DNA of 64,000 bases from JBLLJR01 sp047692235 (GCA_047692235.1 JBLLJR010000003.1:158704-222703), one strand, 5' to 3'. Counted from the first letter of the stretch, positions 48,318 through 59,097 are shown. Translations and numbers: made by a program. The notes: a model not told the origin generated them from the letters alone.

Positions 48318-49376
48318 TTATTTGTTAGATTTTCTAGAATAATATACTGCATTTGATAATTTATTTAAAATTTTTTCAGTATCTTCCCAACCTAAACATG
48401 GATCTGTAATACTTTTACCATAAATAGTATTTTTATTTTTAAATATTTGGTTACCTTCAATTAAATTGCTTTCAATCATTACTCCTATAATAGATTTTTC
48501 TCCATTAATTATTTGTTTACATATATTATCTACAACACATATTTGATTTTTAAAATTTTTTTCACTATTTGCATGACTACAATCAATCATTATATTTGTT
48601 GATAGATCATTATTTAATAACTGATTTTTTATTTTTTCTATATTAATGGATTTATAATTTGGTTTTTCACCTCCTCTTAAGATAATATGGCAATTATGAT
48701 TTCCTGTTGTTTTAATAATATCTATATACCCATATTTATTAATTGATAAAAAGGTATGTGAAGCTTTTGCAGCTTTAATTGCATCAATTGCTATTTTTGT
48801 TTCACCATTAGTATTGTTTTTAAATCCAATAGTGCATAATTGCCCAGATGCTAATTCACGATGTAATTGTGATTCCGTGGTTCTTGCTCCTATAGCTCCC
48901 CAACTTATTAAATCTGATATATATTGAGGTGTTATAACATCTAAAAATTCATTTGCAACTGGTAAACCTATATTATTTATATAAATAAGTAATTTTCTTG
49001 CTATATTTAAACCATAATTTATTTTAAAACTATTATTTATATATGGATCATTAATTAATCCTTTCCAACCTAATATAGTTCTTGGTTTTTCCATATATGT
49101 TCTCATAACTATTTCTAAATTATTTTTTAAATTTTTTCTTATCTTTACAAGACGATTTGCATACTCCTTAGCAGATTTTATATCGTGTATAGAACATGGT
49201 CCAATTATAACTAATAATCTATTATCCTTATGATCTAAAATATTTTTAATTGCTAATCTTGATGCATTTATTGTTGATATAGCTTGTTTTGTAATTGGAA
49301 TTTTATTAATTAATTCTATTGGTGATAAAATCATACTTTTTTTATTACAGTTTAAATTATCTTTTTTAATTTTCAT
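48318..49376 (-). CDS. aroG: 3-deoxy-7-phosphoheptulonate (DAHP) synthase
   Basis: Condenses phosphoenolpyruvate with erythrose 4-phosphate, the first step of aromatic amino acid synthesis. Class I motifs are intact: LLVIIGPCSIHD, the WGAIGARTTESQ stretch, CHIILRGG and GWEDTEKIL. I chose the ATG at 49376 (352 residues, E. coli AroG 350) over one 28 codons upstream, because the extra residues are unrelated to the family and a GAGAA site precedes the inner ATG. Adjacency to gpmA supports AroG rather than AroF or AroH. The N-terminal arm used for phenylalanine inhibition is retained, though diverged. Confidence 0.93.
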   Translation of the reverse strand: MKIKKDNLNCNKKSMILSPIELINKIPITKQAISTINASRLAIKNILDHKDNRLLVIIGPCSIHDIKSAKEYANRLVKIRKNLKNNLEIVMRTYMEKPRTILGWKGLINDPYINNSFKINYGLNIARKLLIYINNIGLPVANEFLDVITPQYISDLISWGAIGARTTESQLHRELASGQLCTIGFKNNTNGETKIAIDAIKAAKASHTFLSINKYGYIDIIKTTGNHNCHIILRGGEKPNYKSINIEKIKNQLLNNDLSTNIMIDCSHANSEKNFKNQICVVDNICKQIINGEKSIIGVMIESNLIEGNQIFKNKNTIYGKSITDPCLGWEDTEKILNKLSNAVYYSRKSNK

Positions 49377-49931
49377 ATAATTCTCATTTATAAAAATATA
49401 ATAAATTGTTGATATGTAAATTATAATTATGTTTGTTTTATTTATATTAAAAATCTTCAATATATATTATATTTAATATATTATTAATAAATAAATTTCA
49501 TTAAAATATGTTAATTTTAATTATCTCATTATATAATTAAAAATTATTTAATTTATTTATAAAAATTGTTTCATATAAATTAAGTGAAATAAATAATCTA
49601 TTAAATATAATATATATTATCATATTTATCATGATATTAAATTAATTTAAATAAATATATAATAGTTCTATTATTATATAATATTAAAAATAATTTATTT
49701 TTATAATTAGAAATATTATTAATATTTACTAAATATTTTTAATATTTAAAGAAATATGTAATATTAAAAATATGTATGGTATATTATGCATAAAAATATT
49801 TTAATTTTATTTAAATATATAAATTTTAATTTATAAGTATAATTTATATAAAACGAATATGATAAAATATATATTATACACACTAAAACAGTTAATTATT
49901 TTAATTATATATGTTTATTAATAATAAATAT
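49377..49931. other. 555-bp region upstream of the tRNA-tuf cluster
   Basis: It lies between the divergently read aroG and tRNA-Thr and is the longest gap in the window. Its sequence is A/T repeats with no open frame, no recognisable remnant of coaA, birA or murB (the E. coli neighbours), and no convincing -35/-10 pair. Promoters for both aroG and the tRNA-tuf operon must lie here. Confidence 0.5.
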
Positions 49932-50003
49932 GCCGACATAGCTCAACGGTAGAGCAACTGATTTGTAATCAGTAGGTTGATGGTTCAAGTCCTTCTGTCG
50001 GCA
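49932..50003 (+). tRNA. thrU: tRNA-Thr (anticodon TGT)
   Basis: Acceptor GCCGACA/TGTCGGC with discriminator A, D stem GCTC/GAGC, anticodon arm ACTGA-TTTGTAA-TCAGT. The T stem (GATGG/CCTTC) has a T-T mismatch at its middle pair. CCA is not encoded. It reads ACA, and ACG by wobble. It is the first tRNA of the thrU-tyrU-glyT-thrT-tufB order of E. coli, here without tyrU. Confidence 0.94.
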
Positions 50004-50034
50004 CTCAATATTTATTAACTTTTATTATAAAATT

Positions 50035-50106
50035 GCGGGCATAGTATAATGGTTATTACTTCAGCCTTCCAAGCTGGAAATATGGGTTCGATACCCATTG
50101 TCCGCT
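50035..50106 (+). tRNA. glyT: tRNA-Gly (anticodon TCC)
   Basis: Acceptor GCGGGCA/TGTCCGC with one G-T pair, anticodon loop CTTCCAA, T arm ATGGG-TTCGATA-CCCAT, discriminator T. CCA is not encoded (TTTT follows). It reads GGA and GGG and is the substrate of the GlyQS enzyme encoded at the other end of the window. Confidence 0.95.
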
Positions 50107-50118
50107 TTTTTAAAATAA

Positions 50119-50193
50119 GCTGATATAGCTCAGTTTTGGCAGAGCACACCCTTGGTAAGGGTGAGGTCGACAGTTCAAATCTGTCTATCAGCA
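50119..50193 (+). tRNA. thrT: tRNA-Thr (anticodon GGT)
   Basis: Acceptor GCTGATA/TATCAGC with discriminator A, D stem GCTC/GAGC with a 10-base loop, anticodon arm CACCC-TTGGTAA-GGGTG, and T arm GACAG-TTCAAAT-CTGTC. All stems are well paired. CCA is not encoded. It reads ACC and ACU. It lies 92 bp before tuf, as thrT does before tufB in E. coli. Confidence 0.96.
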
Positions 50194-50285
50194 TTGTTTT
50201 TAAAAAATATTTAACATTTTTTAAAAAATTATTTAATTATTAAATTAAAATTTAACATATTTTAGTATATTAGAGGATACTTAGG

Positions 50286-51470
50286 ATGGCTAAAGCAAAG
50301 TTTAATCGAATTAAACCACATATTAATGTAGGAACTATTGGTCATGTAGATCATGGTAAGACAACATTAACTTCAGCTATTACTACTATTTTAGCAAAAA
50401 AATATGGTGGCAATGCTAAAGCATTTGATCAAATTGATAATGCACCCGAAGAAAAAGCTAGAGGTATTACAATTAATACTTCTCATGTTGAATATGATAC
50501 TAATGTTAGACATTATGCACATGTAGATTGCCCAGGACATGCTGATTATGTAAAAAATATGATTACAGGCGCAGCTCAAATGGATGGAGCAATCTTAGTC
50601 GTTGCTGCTACTGATGGACCTATGCCTCAAACTCGTGAACATATTTTATTAGGACGTCAAGTTGGAGTGCCTCATATTGTTGTATTTATGAATAAATGCG
50701 ATATGGTGGATGATGAAGAATTATTAGAATTAGTTGAAATGGAAATACGAGAATTATTGTCTAAATATGATTTCCCTGGTGATACCATTCCAATAATAAG
50801 AGGGTCATCATTAAAAGCATTAGATGGGGATGAAAAATGGACAAAAAAAATTTTAGAATTAGCTGATATTCTCGATACATATATACCTGAACCTAAACGT
50901 ATTATTGATAAACCTTTTTTATTACCTATAGAAGATGTATTTTCTATTCCTGGGAGAGGTACTGTTGTAACAGGAAGAGTAGACCAAGGTATTATCAAAG
51001 TTGGAGATGAAGTAGAAATAGTTGGAATAAAAAATACAATAAAAACTATTTGTACTGGTGTTGAAATGTTTAGAAAACTATTAGAAGAAGGAAGAGCAGG
51101 TGAAAATGTAGGTATATTATTACGCGGTATAAAAAGAGAAGATGTTGGGAGAGGACAAGTGTTAGCAAAACCAGGTTCAATTAAACCGCATTTTCAATTT
51201 TTAGCAGAAGTATATATATTAAATAAAGAAGAAGGTGGAAGACATACTCCATTTTTCAAAGGATATAGGCCACAATTCTATTTTAGAACTACAGATGTAA
51301 CAGGTACAATTGAATTACCAAAAGATATAGAAATGGTTATGCCTGGTGATAATATAAAAATGAATGTGACATTAATTTCACCAATTGCTATGAACGATGG
51401 TTTACGTTTTGCTATTAGAGAAGGTGGTAGAACAGTAGGAGCTGGTATTGTTGTTAAAGTTACTAACTAA
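50286..51470 (+). CDS. tuf: elongation factor Tu
   Basis: GTPase that delivers aminoacyl-tRNA to the ribosome. It is 394 residues, the E. coli length. G motifs are GHVDHGKTT near residue 19, RGITINT near residue 59, DCPGH near residue 81 and NKCD near residue 136. Its sequence is less altered by A/T pressure than most neighbours, as expected for a highly expressed protein. The tRNA genes upstream mark it as the tufB locus, whereas tufA would lie after fusA. Confidence 0.98.
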   Translation: MAKAKFNRIKPHINVGTIGHVDHGKTTLTSAITTILAKKYGGNAKAFDQIDNAPEEKARGITINTSHVEYDTNVRHYAHVDCPGHADYVKNMITGAAQMDGAILVVAATDGPMPQTREHILLGRQVGVPHIVVFMNKCDMVDDEELLELVEMEIRELLSKYDFPGDTIPIIRGSSLKALDGDEKWTKKILELADILDTYIPEPKRIIDKPFLLPIEDVFSIPGRGTVVTGRVDQGIIKVGDEVEIVGIKNTIKTICTGVEMFRKLLEEGRAGENVGILLRGIKREDVGRGQVLAKPGSIKPHFQFLAEVYILNKEEGGRHTPFFKGYRPQFYFRTTDVTGTIELPKDIEMVMPGDNIKMNVTLISPIAMNDGLRFAIREGGRTVGAGIVVKVTN

Positions 51471-51580
51471 TATTTAATTTTATATAAAATTATTTAATAA
51501 AATTTAAATTTTATTTATATTTTATATATTTTAGTATATTGTTAATATATTAAAAACATAAAACATTTTACGAGCAAAAT

Positions 51581-51955
51581 ATCACATTACAAAAATACAA
51601 ATCTAATTTAGACATCTTTAGATGGTGTATTATTTTCTTGCTATTAACATTACTTATATTTTTAAATTGTTTTTTTCAAGATTATAATATATTTATAAGA
51701 TTATTAATTAATATTATACTATTAATTTGTACTATGTGTTTAATATATATAACAACTATAGGAAAGTTAATAGCTATATTTCTTAATGAAGCTAAATTAG
51801 AATTACTTAATGTAATTTGGCCAACTAAAGAAGAAACATTAAATATTACTCTAATTGTAATATTAGTAGTTATAGTTATGTCAACAATTATATGGATAAT
51901 TGATAATATATTAATACATATTATTTCATTTCTTATTAGTTTGAGATTATCATAG
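51581..51955 (+). CDS. secE: protein translocase subunit SecE, with no ATG, GTG or TTG at the expected start
   Basis: Small essential subunit of the SecYEG translocon. Three hydrophobic segments, as in E. coli SecE, surround the conserved cytoplasmic [19 protein letters not shown] motif. Homology at the N-terminus (a charged stretch leading to RW, then the first membrane segment) extends upstream of the first standard start codon, a TTG at 51638 that lies inside that membrane segment. The frame is open back to a TAA at 51551-51553, with only ATC and ATT codons as possible starts. The ATC at 51581 lies six bases after GAG and gives 124 residues (E. coli 127). The exact start is uncertain. The stop is one base before nusG. 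Confidence 0.85.
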   Translation: MTLQKYKSNLDIFRWCIIFLLLTLLIFLNCFFQDYNIFIRLLINIILLICTMCLIYITTIGKLIAIFLNEAKLELLNVIWPTKEETLNITLIVILVVIVMSTIIWIIDNILIHIISFLISLRLS

Positions 51956-51956
51956 A

Positions 51957-52502
51957 ATGATAAATGAAACAAAAAAATGGTATATAATACAGGTATTATC
52001 AGGATTTGAAAAATTAGTTGTTAAGACTTTAAATGAATTTATTAATATAAATAATATGCAAAGTTTATTTGGAAAAATTATTATTCCTAAAGAAAAAGTT
52101 ATTGAACTCCAAAATGGACAACGTAAAACAAGTGAAAGAAAATTTTTTCCAGGATATATATTAATACAAATGGTTATGAATGATAATAGTTGGCATATAG
52201 TACAAAGTGTACCTCGTGTTATGAAATTTGTAGGAGGAACTTCTAAAAATCCATCTTCAATAAGTGATGAAGAAATTGATTTAATTATTGATCGTTTACA
52301 AAAAACCATAAATAAACCTAAGCCCAAAATAACATTTGCGCCTGGTGAATTAATTTATATAAATAGTGGTCCATTTTCAGATTTTAAAGGAATGGTAGAA
52401 GAAATAGATTATTCTAAAAATAGACTAAAAGTATCTGTGTCTATTTTTGGTCGATCAACTCCAGTAGAATTAAATTTTTCTCAAGTAGACAAAAGTGATT
52501 AA
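51957..52502 (+). CDS. nusG: transcription termination/antitermination protein NusG
   Basis: Binds RNA polymerase and links it to Rho or to the leading ribosome. The 181 residues equal E. coli NusG. The N-terminal NGN domain begins [13 protein letters not shown] and includes [12 protein letters not shown]. The KOW domain near residue 125 reads [25 protein letters not shown]. It starts one base after secE, so they form an operon and are likely translationally coupled. Confidence 0.97.
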   Translation: MINETKKWYIIQVLSGFEKLVVKTLNEFININNMQSLFGKIIIPKEKVIELQNGQRKTSERKFFPGYILIQMVMNDNSWHIVQSVPRVMKFVGGTSKNPSSISDEEIDLIIDRLQKTINKPKPKITFAPGELIYINSGPFSDFKGMVEEIDYSKNRLKVSVSIFGRSTPVELNFSQVDKSD

Positions 52503-52577
52503 ATTGTATTATTAACATTAATTTGATATAAAATTAACATATATTTATAATATATATTATAAGAGAAATTAAATAAT

Positions 52578-53009
52578 ATGGTAAAAAAGATACACTCATA
52601 TATAAAGTTACAAATTTTAGCTGGTATGGCTAATCCAAGTCCTCCTATCGGTCCGGCATTAGGTCAAAAAGGTGTAAATATTATATCTTTTTGTAAAGCT
52701 TTTAATGATTATACAAAACATTTAGAAAAAAATTTACCTATTCCGGTAATTATTTCTGTCTATTCTGATAAATCATTTACATTTGTAACTAAAACACCTC
52801 CTGCTTCTTTTTTGTTAAAAAAATATTCCGGTATTAAAATTGGATCTAGTAAACCTAATAAAGATAAAGTAGGAAAAATTACTAAAAAACAAATATTAGA
52901 TATAGTAAAAATCAAAATATCAGATATGACAGGTATTAATGAAGAATCTATGTATAAATCTATTGTTGGCACAGCTAATTCTATGGGTTTAATAGTAGTA
53001 GAGGATTAA
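52578..53009 (+). CDS. rplK: 50S ribosomal protein L11
   Basis: Binds 23S rRNA at the GTPase-associated centre. The 143 residues equal the E. coli length. The N-terminal domain has the [18 protein letters not shown] motif, and the C-terminal RNA-binding domain ends [14 protein letters not shown]. rplA follows after seven bases. In E. coli L1 binds the leader of this operon to control both genes; I cannot make out a clear L1 site in the short upstream gap. Confidence 0.97.
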   Translation: MVKKIHSYIKLQILAGMANPSPPIGPALGQKGVNIISFCKAFNDYTKHLEKNLPIPVIISVYSDKSFTFVTKTPPASFLLKKYSGIKIGSSKPNKDKVGKITKKQILDIVKIKISDMTGINEESMYKSIVGTANSMGLIVVED

Positions 53010-53016
53010 CAAGATA

Positions 53017-53709
53017 ATGTCTAAATTAACTAAAAAAATGATTAATATAAGGAAAAAATTTAATTCTTTAAAAGAATACAAAATTGATGAAGCATTTTCT
53101 ATTTTAAAAAAATATTCTTCAAGTAAATTTGTTGAAAGTGTTGATGTAGCAATCAACCTTTCTATAGATGCTCGTAAATCTGATCAAAATATTAAAGGTG
53201 TTATAACATTTCCTAATATTGTAAAAAAAAATACAATTATTGCTGTATTTACTAAAGGTAAAAATATTGAAGTATCTAAAAATGCTGGCGCGGATTTTGT
53301 TGGATCAAATGATTTAGCAAATGAAATTAAAAATGGACAAATTAAGTTTAATGTTGTTTTAGCTACACCTGATACAATAGATATTGTTAATACATTAGGT
53401 AAAATTTTAGGACCTCGGGGATTAATGCCAAGTTATAAATATGGGACTATTAATCAAAATATTGAAGAAGCTATTAAAAATGTTAAAAATGGTCAAAAAC
53501 AATACAAAAATGATAAAAATGGAATTATACATATTTCAATTGGAAATGTAAATTTTTCAAAAACTCAAATAAAAGAAAATTTAAAATTTTTATTAAATTT
53601 AATTAATCAATTAAAACCTATTAAAATAAAAGGTACATATATAAAAAGTATATATTTATCTACTACAATGGGTATTGGACTTGCTATAGACCAAGAGAGC
53701 ATTATGTAA
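53017..53709 (+). CDS. rplA: 50S ribosomal protein L1
   Basis: Forms the mobile L1 stalk of the ribosome near the E site. The 230 residues compare with 234 in E. coli. The signature in KILGPRGLMPSYKYGTI is present, with surrounding basic residues for 23S rRNA. The C-terminal YLSTTMGIGLAID matches the family. It is the second gene of the rplKA unit; a 157-bp gap separates it from rplJ. Confidence 0.97.
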   Translation: MSKLTKKMINIRKKFNSLKEYKIDEAFSILKKYSSSKFVESVDVAINLSIDARKSDQNIKGVITFPNIVKKNTIIAVFTKGKNIEVSKNAGADFVGSNDLANEIKNGQIKFNVVLATPDTIDIVNTLGKILGPRGLMPSYKYGTINQNIEEAIKNVKNGQKQYKNDKNGIIHISIGNVNFSKTQIKENLKFLLNLINQLKPIKIKGTYIKSIYLSTTMGIGLAIDQESIM

Positions 53710-53816
53710 TCACATAAATAAATTAATATTATATACTTAATTTTTTATTATATAAAATATAATATTAATAATTAATATACTGTATATAAAAATATTTTTT
53801 TAAAGTGTTGATTTTT

Positions 53817-53846
53817 ATTGTTGTAATATTAATAAAACAACGAAAA
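53817..53846 (+). promoter_or_regulatory. possible L10 leader hairpin upstream of rplJ
   Basis: A stem formed by TTGTTGT and ACAACGA with an A/T loop (one G-T pair) lies shortly before the rplJ ribosome binding site AGGGG. In E. coli the rplJL leader folds into a structure bound by the L10-L12 complex, which represses translation. Only position and a plausible stem support the assignment here. Confidence 0.3.
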
Positions 53847-53866
53847 TACTTTAGGGGATTAATTTA

Positions 53867-54358
53867 GTGATATTAAATTTAAATAATAAAAAAAAAATAA
53901 TAGAAGAAATTAGTAATATTTTTAATAAATCATTGTCATTAGTCATTGCCGATATAAATACTATAACTGTTAAACAAATTACTATTTTACGTAAATTATG
54001 CAGAGAAAGTAATGTATATATAAAAGTTGTAAAAAATAGATTGATAAAAAAAATAATAGAAAATACTGTTTTTAAATGTTTACAAAATTTATTTGTAGGA
54101 TCTAATATTATTGGATTTTCATTAAAAGATCCTAAGTCTGCAGCTATTGTATTTGAAAATTTTTCTAAAGAAAATAAAAATTTTAAAATTAAAGTTGCAT
54201 TTTTTGAAGATAGAATAATACCAGCATCTTCTATTAATTTACTTTCTAAATTACCAACTTACAATCAAATTGTATCTAAACTTATGTTTATTATGAAACA
54301 AGCTTATATAGGGAAATTAATTAATATTTTAGTTCTTTTATTAAAGAAAAATAAATAA
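53867..54358 (+). CDS. rplJ: 50S ribosomal protein L10
   Basis: Anchors the L7/L12 dimers to the ribosome stalk. It starts with GTG at 53867, eight bases after a strong AGGGG site, giving the family N-terminus (ILNLNNKKKIIEEIS aligning with E. coli ALNLQDKQ). The 163 residues match E. coli (165). The C-terminal helix that binds L7/L12 is kept, though it is now lysine- and leucine-rich. rplL follows after 40 bp. Confidence 0.95.
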   Translation: MILNLNNKKKIIEEISNIFNKSLSLVIADINTITVKQITILRKLCRESNVYIKVVKNRLIKKIIENTVFKCLQNLFVGSNIIGFSLKDPKSAAIVFENFSKENKNFKIKVAFFEDRIIPASSINLLSKLPTYNQIVSKLMFIMKQAYIGKLINILVLLLKKNK

Positions 54359-54398
54359 TAACTTTTTAGTTTTTAAAAAATTTTAAGGATATTTTTTT

Positions 54399-54776
54399 AT
54401 GGCTATTACTAAAGAACAAATTTTAGATTCAGTTTCTAAAATGTCAGTTATGGATGTTGTTGAATTAGTTGAAATGATGGAAAAAAAATTTGGAATTTCA
54501 TCTTCTGATTTTGTTTCTACGACATCTGTACCTGTAGATAATAAATCTGCAGTTATAGAAGAAAAAACTGAATTTGATGTTATTTTAAATGCTGTAGTTG
54601 GAAATAAGATATCTGTAATTAAAGCTGTACGTAGTATAACTAACTTAGGATTAAAAGAATCTAAAGATCTTGTAGAATCTGCACCAACTGTTTTAAAAGA
54701 ACATTTAAATAAAAATGATGCAGATATGTTGAAAAAAACATTAGAAGAGGCTGGTGCTTCTATTGAAATACGTTAA
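54399..54776 (+). CDS. rplL: 50S ribosomal protein L7/L12
   Basis: Flexible stalk protein that recruits translational GTPases. The N-terminal dimerisation domain ([18 protein letters not shown]) is followed by a hinge that is less alanine-rich than in E. coli. The C-terminal domain ([27 protein letters not shown]) is conserved. It has 125 residues against 121 in E. coli. A hairpin between it and rpoB resembles the E. coli attenuator position. Confidence 0.97.
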   Translation: MAITKEQILDSVSKMSVMDVVELVEMMEKKFGISSSDFVSTTSVPVDNKSAVIEEKTEFDVILNAVVGNKISVIKAVRSITNLGLKESKDLVESAPTVLKEHLNKNDADMLKKTLEEAGASIEIR

Positions 54777-54812
54777 TATTAAAATTATTTTTTATATTTA
54801 ATGAATGTAATT

Positions 54813-54852
54813 AGGTTGATGATATTATTTAATTCATCAACCTTGATATTTT
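54813..54852 (+). terminator. rplL-rpoB intergenic attenuator-like hairpin
   Basis: A perfect 10-bp stem (AGGTTGATGA at 54813-54822, TCATCAACCT at 54834-54843) with an 11-base loop, followed by TGATATTTT, lies 37 bases after the rplL stop. In E. coli a partial terminator after rplL lets only a fraction of transcripts enter rpoBC. The poor T tract here fits partial rather than full termination. It might equally be an RNase III processing stem. Confidence 0.65.
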
Positions 54853-54955
54853 ACAAGCATTAATATTAATATTTAATTGTTATATAATAAGTTTTTAATT
54901 AAATAATTGTTTATTGTTATTAAAAAATAATATATTATTTTTTAAAATAAACTTT

Positions 54956-54975
54956 CTTCATTTTTATAAATGAGG
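54956..54975 (+). promoter_or_regulatory. rpoB: hairpin covering the rpoB ribosome binding site
   Basis: CTTCATTT (54956-54963) pairs with AAATGAGG (54968-54975) across a TTAT loop, with one T-G pair. The right arm contains the GAGG ribosome binding site for the ATG at 54985. Folding would hide that site, so translation of rpoB may depend on opening of the stem. Confidence 0.4.
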
Positions 54976-54984
54976 GTGCTATGT

Positions 54985-57900
54985 ATGGTTTACTCATATA
55001 CAGAAAAAAAACGTATTAGAAAAAATTTTGGGAAACAACCGAAGATTTTAGAAGTTCCTTATTTATTATCTATACAAATTGATTCTTTTAATAAATTTAT
55101 TTCTCAGAATCCTGAAAGAAAATATGGTTTAGAAGCGGCATTTCGTTCTGTTTTTCCAATCCGTAGTTATAATAATCATGCAGAATTGCATTATATAAAT
55201 TATAAATTAGGTGAACCTCTTTTTGATATTAGAGAATGCCAAAATAGAGGTGTTACATTTTCAGTATCTTTAAGAGTAAAAATTCGCTTAATTGTTTATA
55301 ATAATGATAGTAGTCATTCAATTAAATTTGTTAAAGATCAAGAAGTATATATGAGCGAAATTCCATTAATGACTGATAATGGTACTTTTATTATTAATGG
55401 TACAGAAAGAGTTGTTGTATCTCAATTACATAGAAATCCGGGTGTTTTTTTTGATAGTGATAAAGGTAAGAATCATTCTTCTGGGAAAATTTTATATAAT
55501 GCAAGAATTATTCCTTATCGTGGTTCTTGGTTAGATATTGAGTTTGATATTAAAGATAATTTATTTATTAGAATTGATAGAAGAAAAAAATTACCGGTCA
55601 CAGTATTATTGAGAGCATTAAATTTAAATACACATAAAATTTTAGATACTTTTTTTGAAAAAAATACATTTAAAATTATTGGTAATACTTTACAAATATT
55701 TCTAATACCAGAAAGACTAATGGGAGAAATAGCATCATTTGATATTAAAGATAATGGTATTTTGTATGTAGCAAAAGGTAAAAGAATTACAGCAAAACAT
55801 ATTAAAATTTTACGAAATAATAATATTAATTATATTAATGTTCCTGTTGAATATATTTATGGAAAAATTTTATTACAAGATTACTTTAATAAAGTAACAG
55901 GAGAAATTATAGGTTTTGCTAATACTGAAATAACTTCAGAAATATTTAATAAAATAAAAGAATCTAATTATACTGTAATTGAAACAATATTTACTAATGA
56001 TTTAGATCATGGATCTTATATTTCTGAAACAATTAAAATAGATACATCTAAAGATAAATTAAGTGCATTATCAGAAATTTATAAGATTATGAGACCTGGC
56101 GAACCACCAACTAATGAAGCATCAGAAAATTTATTTAAAAATTTATTTTTTTCAACAGAAAAATATGATTTATCTGCTGTTGGTCGTATGAAATTAAATA
56201 AATCCTTGTCACGTAGTGAAGTACAAGGACCTAGTATTTTAAATAATCAAGATATTATAGATGTTATTAAAAAATTAATTAATATAAGGAATGGTAAAGA
56301 ATCAGTAGACGATATAGATCATTTAGGTAATAGAAGAGTACGTTCTGTAGGAGAAATGATTGAAAATCAGTTTAGAATTGGTTTAACAAGAATTGAGAAA
56401 ATAGTTAAAGAAAAATTATCAATATGTGATTTAAATGTTATCTTACCTCAAGATATGATTAATGCTAAACCAATTTCAGCAGCGATAAAAGAATTTTTTT
56501 GTTCTAGTCAATTATCTCAATTTATGGATCAAAATAATCCACTTGCAGAGATTACTCACAAAAGACGAATATCTGCATTAGGACCAGGTGGATTAACTAG
56601 AGAACGTGCTGGTTTTGAAGTAAGAGATGTTCATCCAACTCATTATGGCAGGATATGTCCTATTGAAACACCTGAAGGACCTAATATAGGTTTAATTAAT
56701 TCTTTATCTGTTTATGCCAGAACAAATGAATATGGTTTTTTAGAAACTCCATATCGTCTAGTACAAAATAAATTAGTAACAAATATAATACATTATTTAT
56801 CTGCTATTGAAGAAGGAGATTTTATTATAGCACAATCTAATGCTAAGTTAGATAAATTAGGATATTTTGTTGATAAGTTATCAACATGCCGATATAAAGG
56901 TGAATCAAGTTTATTTAAAACAAAAGAAATACAATATATGGATATTTCAAATCAACAAATTGTTTCAGTTGGAGCATCTTTAATTCCATTTTTAGAACAT
57001 GATGACGCTAATAGAGCTTTAATGGGTGCTAATATGCAACGTCAAGCTGTTCCTTTATTAAAGACAGAAGCACCACTGGTTGGTACTGGTATGGAACGTG
57101 ATGTTGCAGTTGATTCTGGGGTAACATTAGTAGCAAAAAGAGGAGGTGTAGTACAATATGTAGATGCATCTAGAATTGTTATAAATGTTAATAAAAAAGA
57201 AATGCACTCTAGTGAATCTGGAATAGATATTTATAATTTAAATAAATATATTAGATCTAATCAAAACACTTGTATTAATCAGATTCCTTGTGTTTCTTTA
57301 AATGAAAATGTAGAGATTGGAGATGTATTAGCTGATGGCCCATCTACAGATTTAGGAGAACTTGCTTTAGGGAAAAATATGAGAATTGCCTTTATGCCGT
57401 GGGATGGATACAATTTTGAAGATTCTATGTTAATCTCAGAAAGAATAATTAGAGAAGATTGTTTCACTACAATACATATACAAGAATTAACTTGTATATC
57501 TAGAGATACAAAATTGGGACCTGAAGATATTACAGCAGATATTCCTAATGTTAGTGAATCTGCTTTATCTAAGTTAGATGAATCTGGAATAGTATATATT
57601 GGAGCAGAAGTATCTGGAAATGATATTTTAGTTGGTAAAGTTACTCCAAAAGGTGAAACTCAATTAAGTCCAGAAGAAAAATTATTAAGAGCTATTTTTG
57701 GAGAAAAAGCATCTGATGTAAAAGATTCATCTTTACGAGTTCCAAGTGAAATATCTGGCACAATCATAGATGTTCAAATATTTTCTAGAGAAGGTATAAA
57801 TAAAAGCAAGCGTGAATTAGATATAACAGAAATGAAGTTAAAACAAATTAAAAAAGATTTAACTGAAGAATTACATATTTTTGAATATAATTTTTTAAGT

Positions 57901-58995
57901 CGAATTAAAAATATACTTAAATCAATGGGTAAAAATGTAGATAATTTATCCAATCAAAATATATTAAATATTGTATCTAATAATGATTATAAAAATAAAC
58001 ATATTAAGATTCTCTTAAAAAAATATCATGAATTACAAAACAAATTTGAAAAAAAATTAAAAGATAAAAAGAAAAAGATAACTCAATGTAATGATTTAGC
58101 TCCTGGTGTTTTAAAAGTAATAAAAATAAGTTTATCTATTAAACGTCAAATACAACCAGGTGATAAAATGGCTGGTAGACATGGTAATAAAGGAGTGATT
58201 TCTAAAATAAATCCAATAGAAGATATGCCTTATGATAAACATGGTATTCCAGTAGATATTGTATTAAATCCACTTGGTGTACCTTCTAGAATGAATATAG
58301 GTCAAATATTAGAAACACATCTTGGTATGGCTGTTAAAGGTATTGGTGATCAAATTAATTCAATTATAAAAAATAATAAAAAAATTGATATATTACGTAA
58401 ATTTATACAAACAGTTTATAATTTAGGTGATAATACATATGAAAAAGTAAATTTAGATGATTTCTCTGATTCTGAAATATTATATTTAGCAAAAAATATT
58501 AGACAAGGATTACCAGTTGCTACTCCTGTGTTTGATGGTATAAAAGAAAAAGAAATTAAAGATTTATTGCGTATTGCTGGTATATCAACTTCAGGGCAAA
58601 TAACTTTATTTGATGGTCGTACTGGTAATAAATTTGAACGTAAAGTAACTGTAGGATATATGTATATGTTAAAATTGAACCATTTAGTTGATGATAAAAT
58701 GCATGCACGTTCTACTGGATCTTATAGTTTAGTTACACAACAACCATTAGGAGGTAAAGCACAATTTGGTGGACAACGTTTTGGCGAAATGGAAGTATGG
58801 GCATTAGAAGCTTACGGAGCTTCTCACACTTTACAAGAAATGTTAACTGTTAAATCAGATGATGTTGATGGTAGAACCAAAATATATAAAAATATAATAG
58901 ATGGTAATTATATTATGCAAACAAGTATGCCAGAATCATTTAATGTTCTTTTAAAAGAAATACGTTCATTAGGAATTAATATAGAGTTAGAATAA
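54985..58995 (+). CDS. rpoB: DNA-directed RNA polymerase beta subunit
   Basis: Core catalytic subunit of RNA polymerase. I chose the ATG at 54985, which gives [16 protein letters not shown] as in E. coli; an ATG five codons upstream adds unrelated residues and lies in a hairpin. The 1336 residues match E. coli (1342). The rifampicin-site segment ([21 protein letters not shown]) and the catalytic-region motifs [16 protein letters not shown] and [24 protein letters not shown] are intact. It keeps the gammaproteobacterial insertions, with the one near residue 1000 rich in Lys and Asn. Confidence 0.98.
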   Translation: MVYSYTEKKRIRKNFGKQPKILEVPYLLSIQIDSFNKFISQNPERKYGLEAAFRSVFPIRSYNNHAELHYINYKLGEPLFDIRECQNRGVTFSVSLRVKIRLIVYNNDSSHSIKFVKDQEVYMSEIPLMTDNGTFIINGTERVVVSQLHRNPGVFFDSDKGKNHSSGKILYNARIIPYRGSWLDIEFDIKDNLFIRIDRRKKLPVTVLLRALNLNTHKILDTFFEKNTFKIIGNTLQIFLIPERLMGEIASFDIKDNGILYVAKGKRITAKHIKILRNNNINYINVPVEYIYGKILLQDYFNKVTGEIIGFANTEITSEIFNKIKESNYTVIETIFTNDLDHGSYISETIKIDTSKDKLSALSEIYKIMRPGEPPTNEASENLFKNLFFSTEKYDLSAVGRMKLNKSLSRSEVQGPSILNNQDIIDVIKKLINIRNGKESVDDIDHLGNRRVRSVGEMIENQFRIGLTRIEKIVKEKLSICDLNVILPQDMINAKPISAAIKEFFCSSQLSQFMDQNNPLAEITHKRRISALGPGGLTRERAGFEVRDVHPTHYGRICPIETPEGPNIGLINSLSVYARTNEYGFLETPYRLVQNKLVTNIIHYLSAIEEGDFIIAQSNAKLDKLGYFVDKLSTCRYKGESSLFKTKEIQYMDISNQQIVSVGASLIPFLEHDDANRALMGANMQRQAVPLLKTEAPLVGTGMERDVAVDSGVTLVAKRGGVVQYVDASRIVINVNKKEMHSSESGIDIYNLNKYIRSNQNTCINQIPCVSLNENVEIGDVLADGPSTDLGELALGKNMRIAFMPWDGYNFEDSMLISERIIREDCFTTIHIQELTCISRDTKLGPEDITADIPNVSESALSKLDESGIVYIGAEVSGNDILVGKVTPKGETQLSPEEKLLRAIFGEKASDVKDSSLRVPSEISGTIIDVQIFSREGINKSKRELDITEMKLKQIKKDLTEELHIFEYNFLSRIKNILKSMGKNVDNLSNQNILNIVSNNDYKNKHIKILLKKYHELQNKFEKKLKDKKKKITQCNDLAPGVLKVIKISLSIKRQIQPGDKMAGRHGNKGVISKINPIEDMPYDKHGIPVDIVLNPLGVPSRMNIGQILETHLGMAVKGIGDQINSIIKNNKKIDILRKFIQTVYNLGDNTYEKVNLDDFSDSEILYLAKNIRQGLPVATPVFDGIKEKEIKDLLRIAGISTSGQITLFDGRTGNKFERKVTVGYMYMLKLNHLVDDKMHARSTGSYSLVTQQPLGGKAQFGGQRFGEMEVWALEAYGASHTLQEMLTVKSDDVDGRTKIYKNIIDGNYIMQTSMPESFNVLLKEIRSLGINIELE

Positions 58996-59097
58996 ATTAA
59001 ATATTTTGTATTAAAATACAAATAAAATATTTACATAATAAATAAATAATTTATTTATTTGATAATTTTTATAATTCTAATATTATAAGAGATATAT

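Noticed and set aside
49377..49460. A 28-residue N-terminal extension of aroG
   Set aside because: The extension is unrelated to the family, is A/T-driven, and a ribosome binding site lies before the inner ATG that aligns with E. coli AroG.
54970..54984. rpoB start at the upstream ATG
   Set aside because: It adds five unrelated residues and lies in the right arm of a hairpin overlapping the GAGG site; the ATG at 54985 matches the family exactly.
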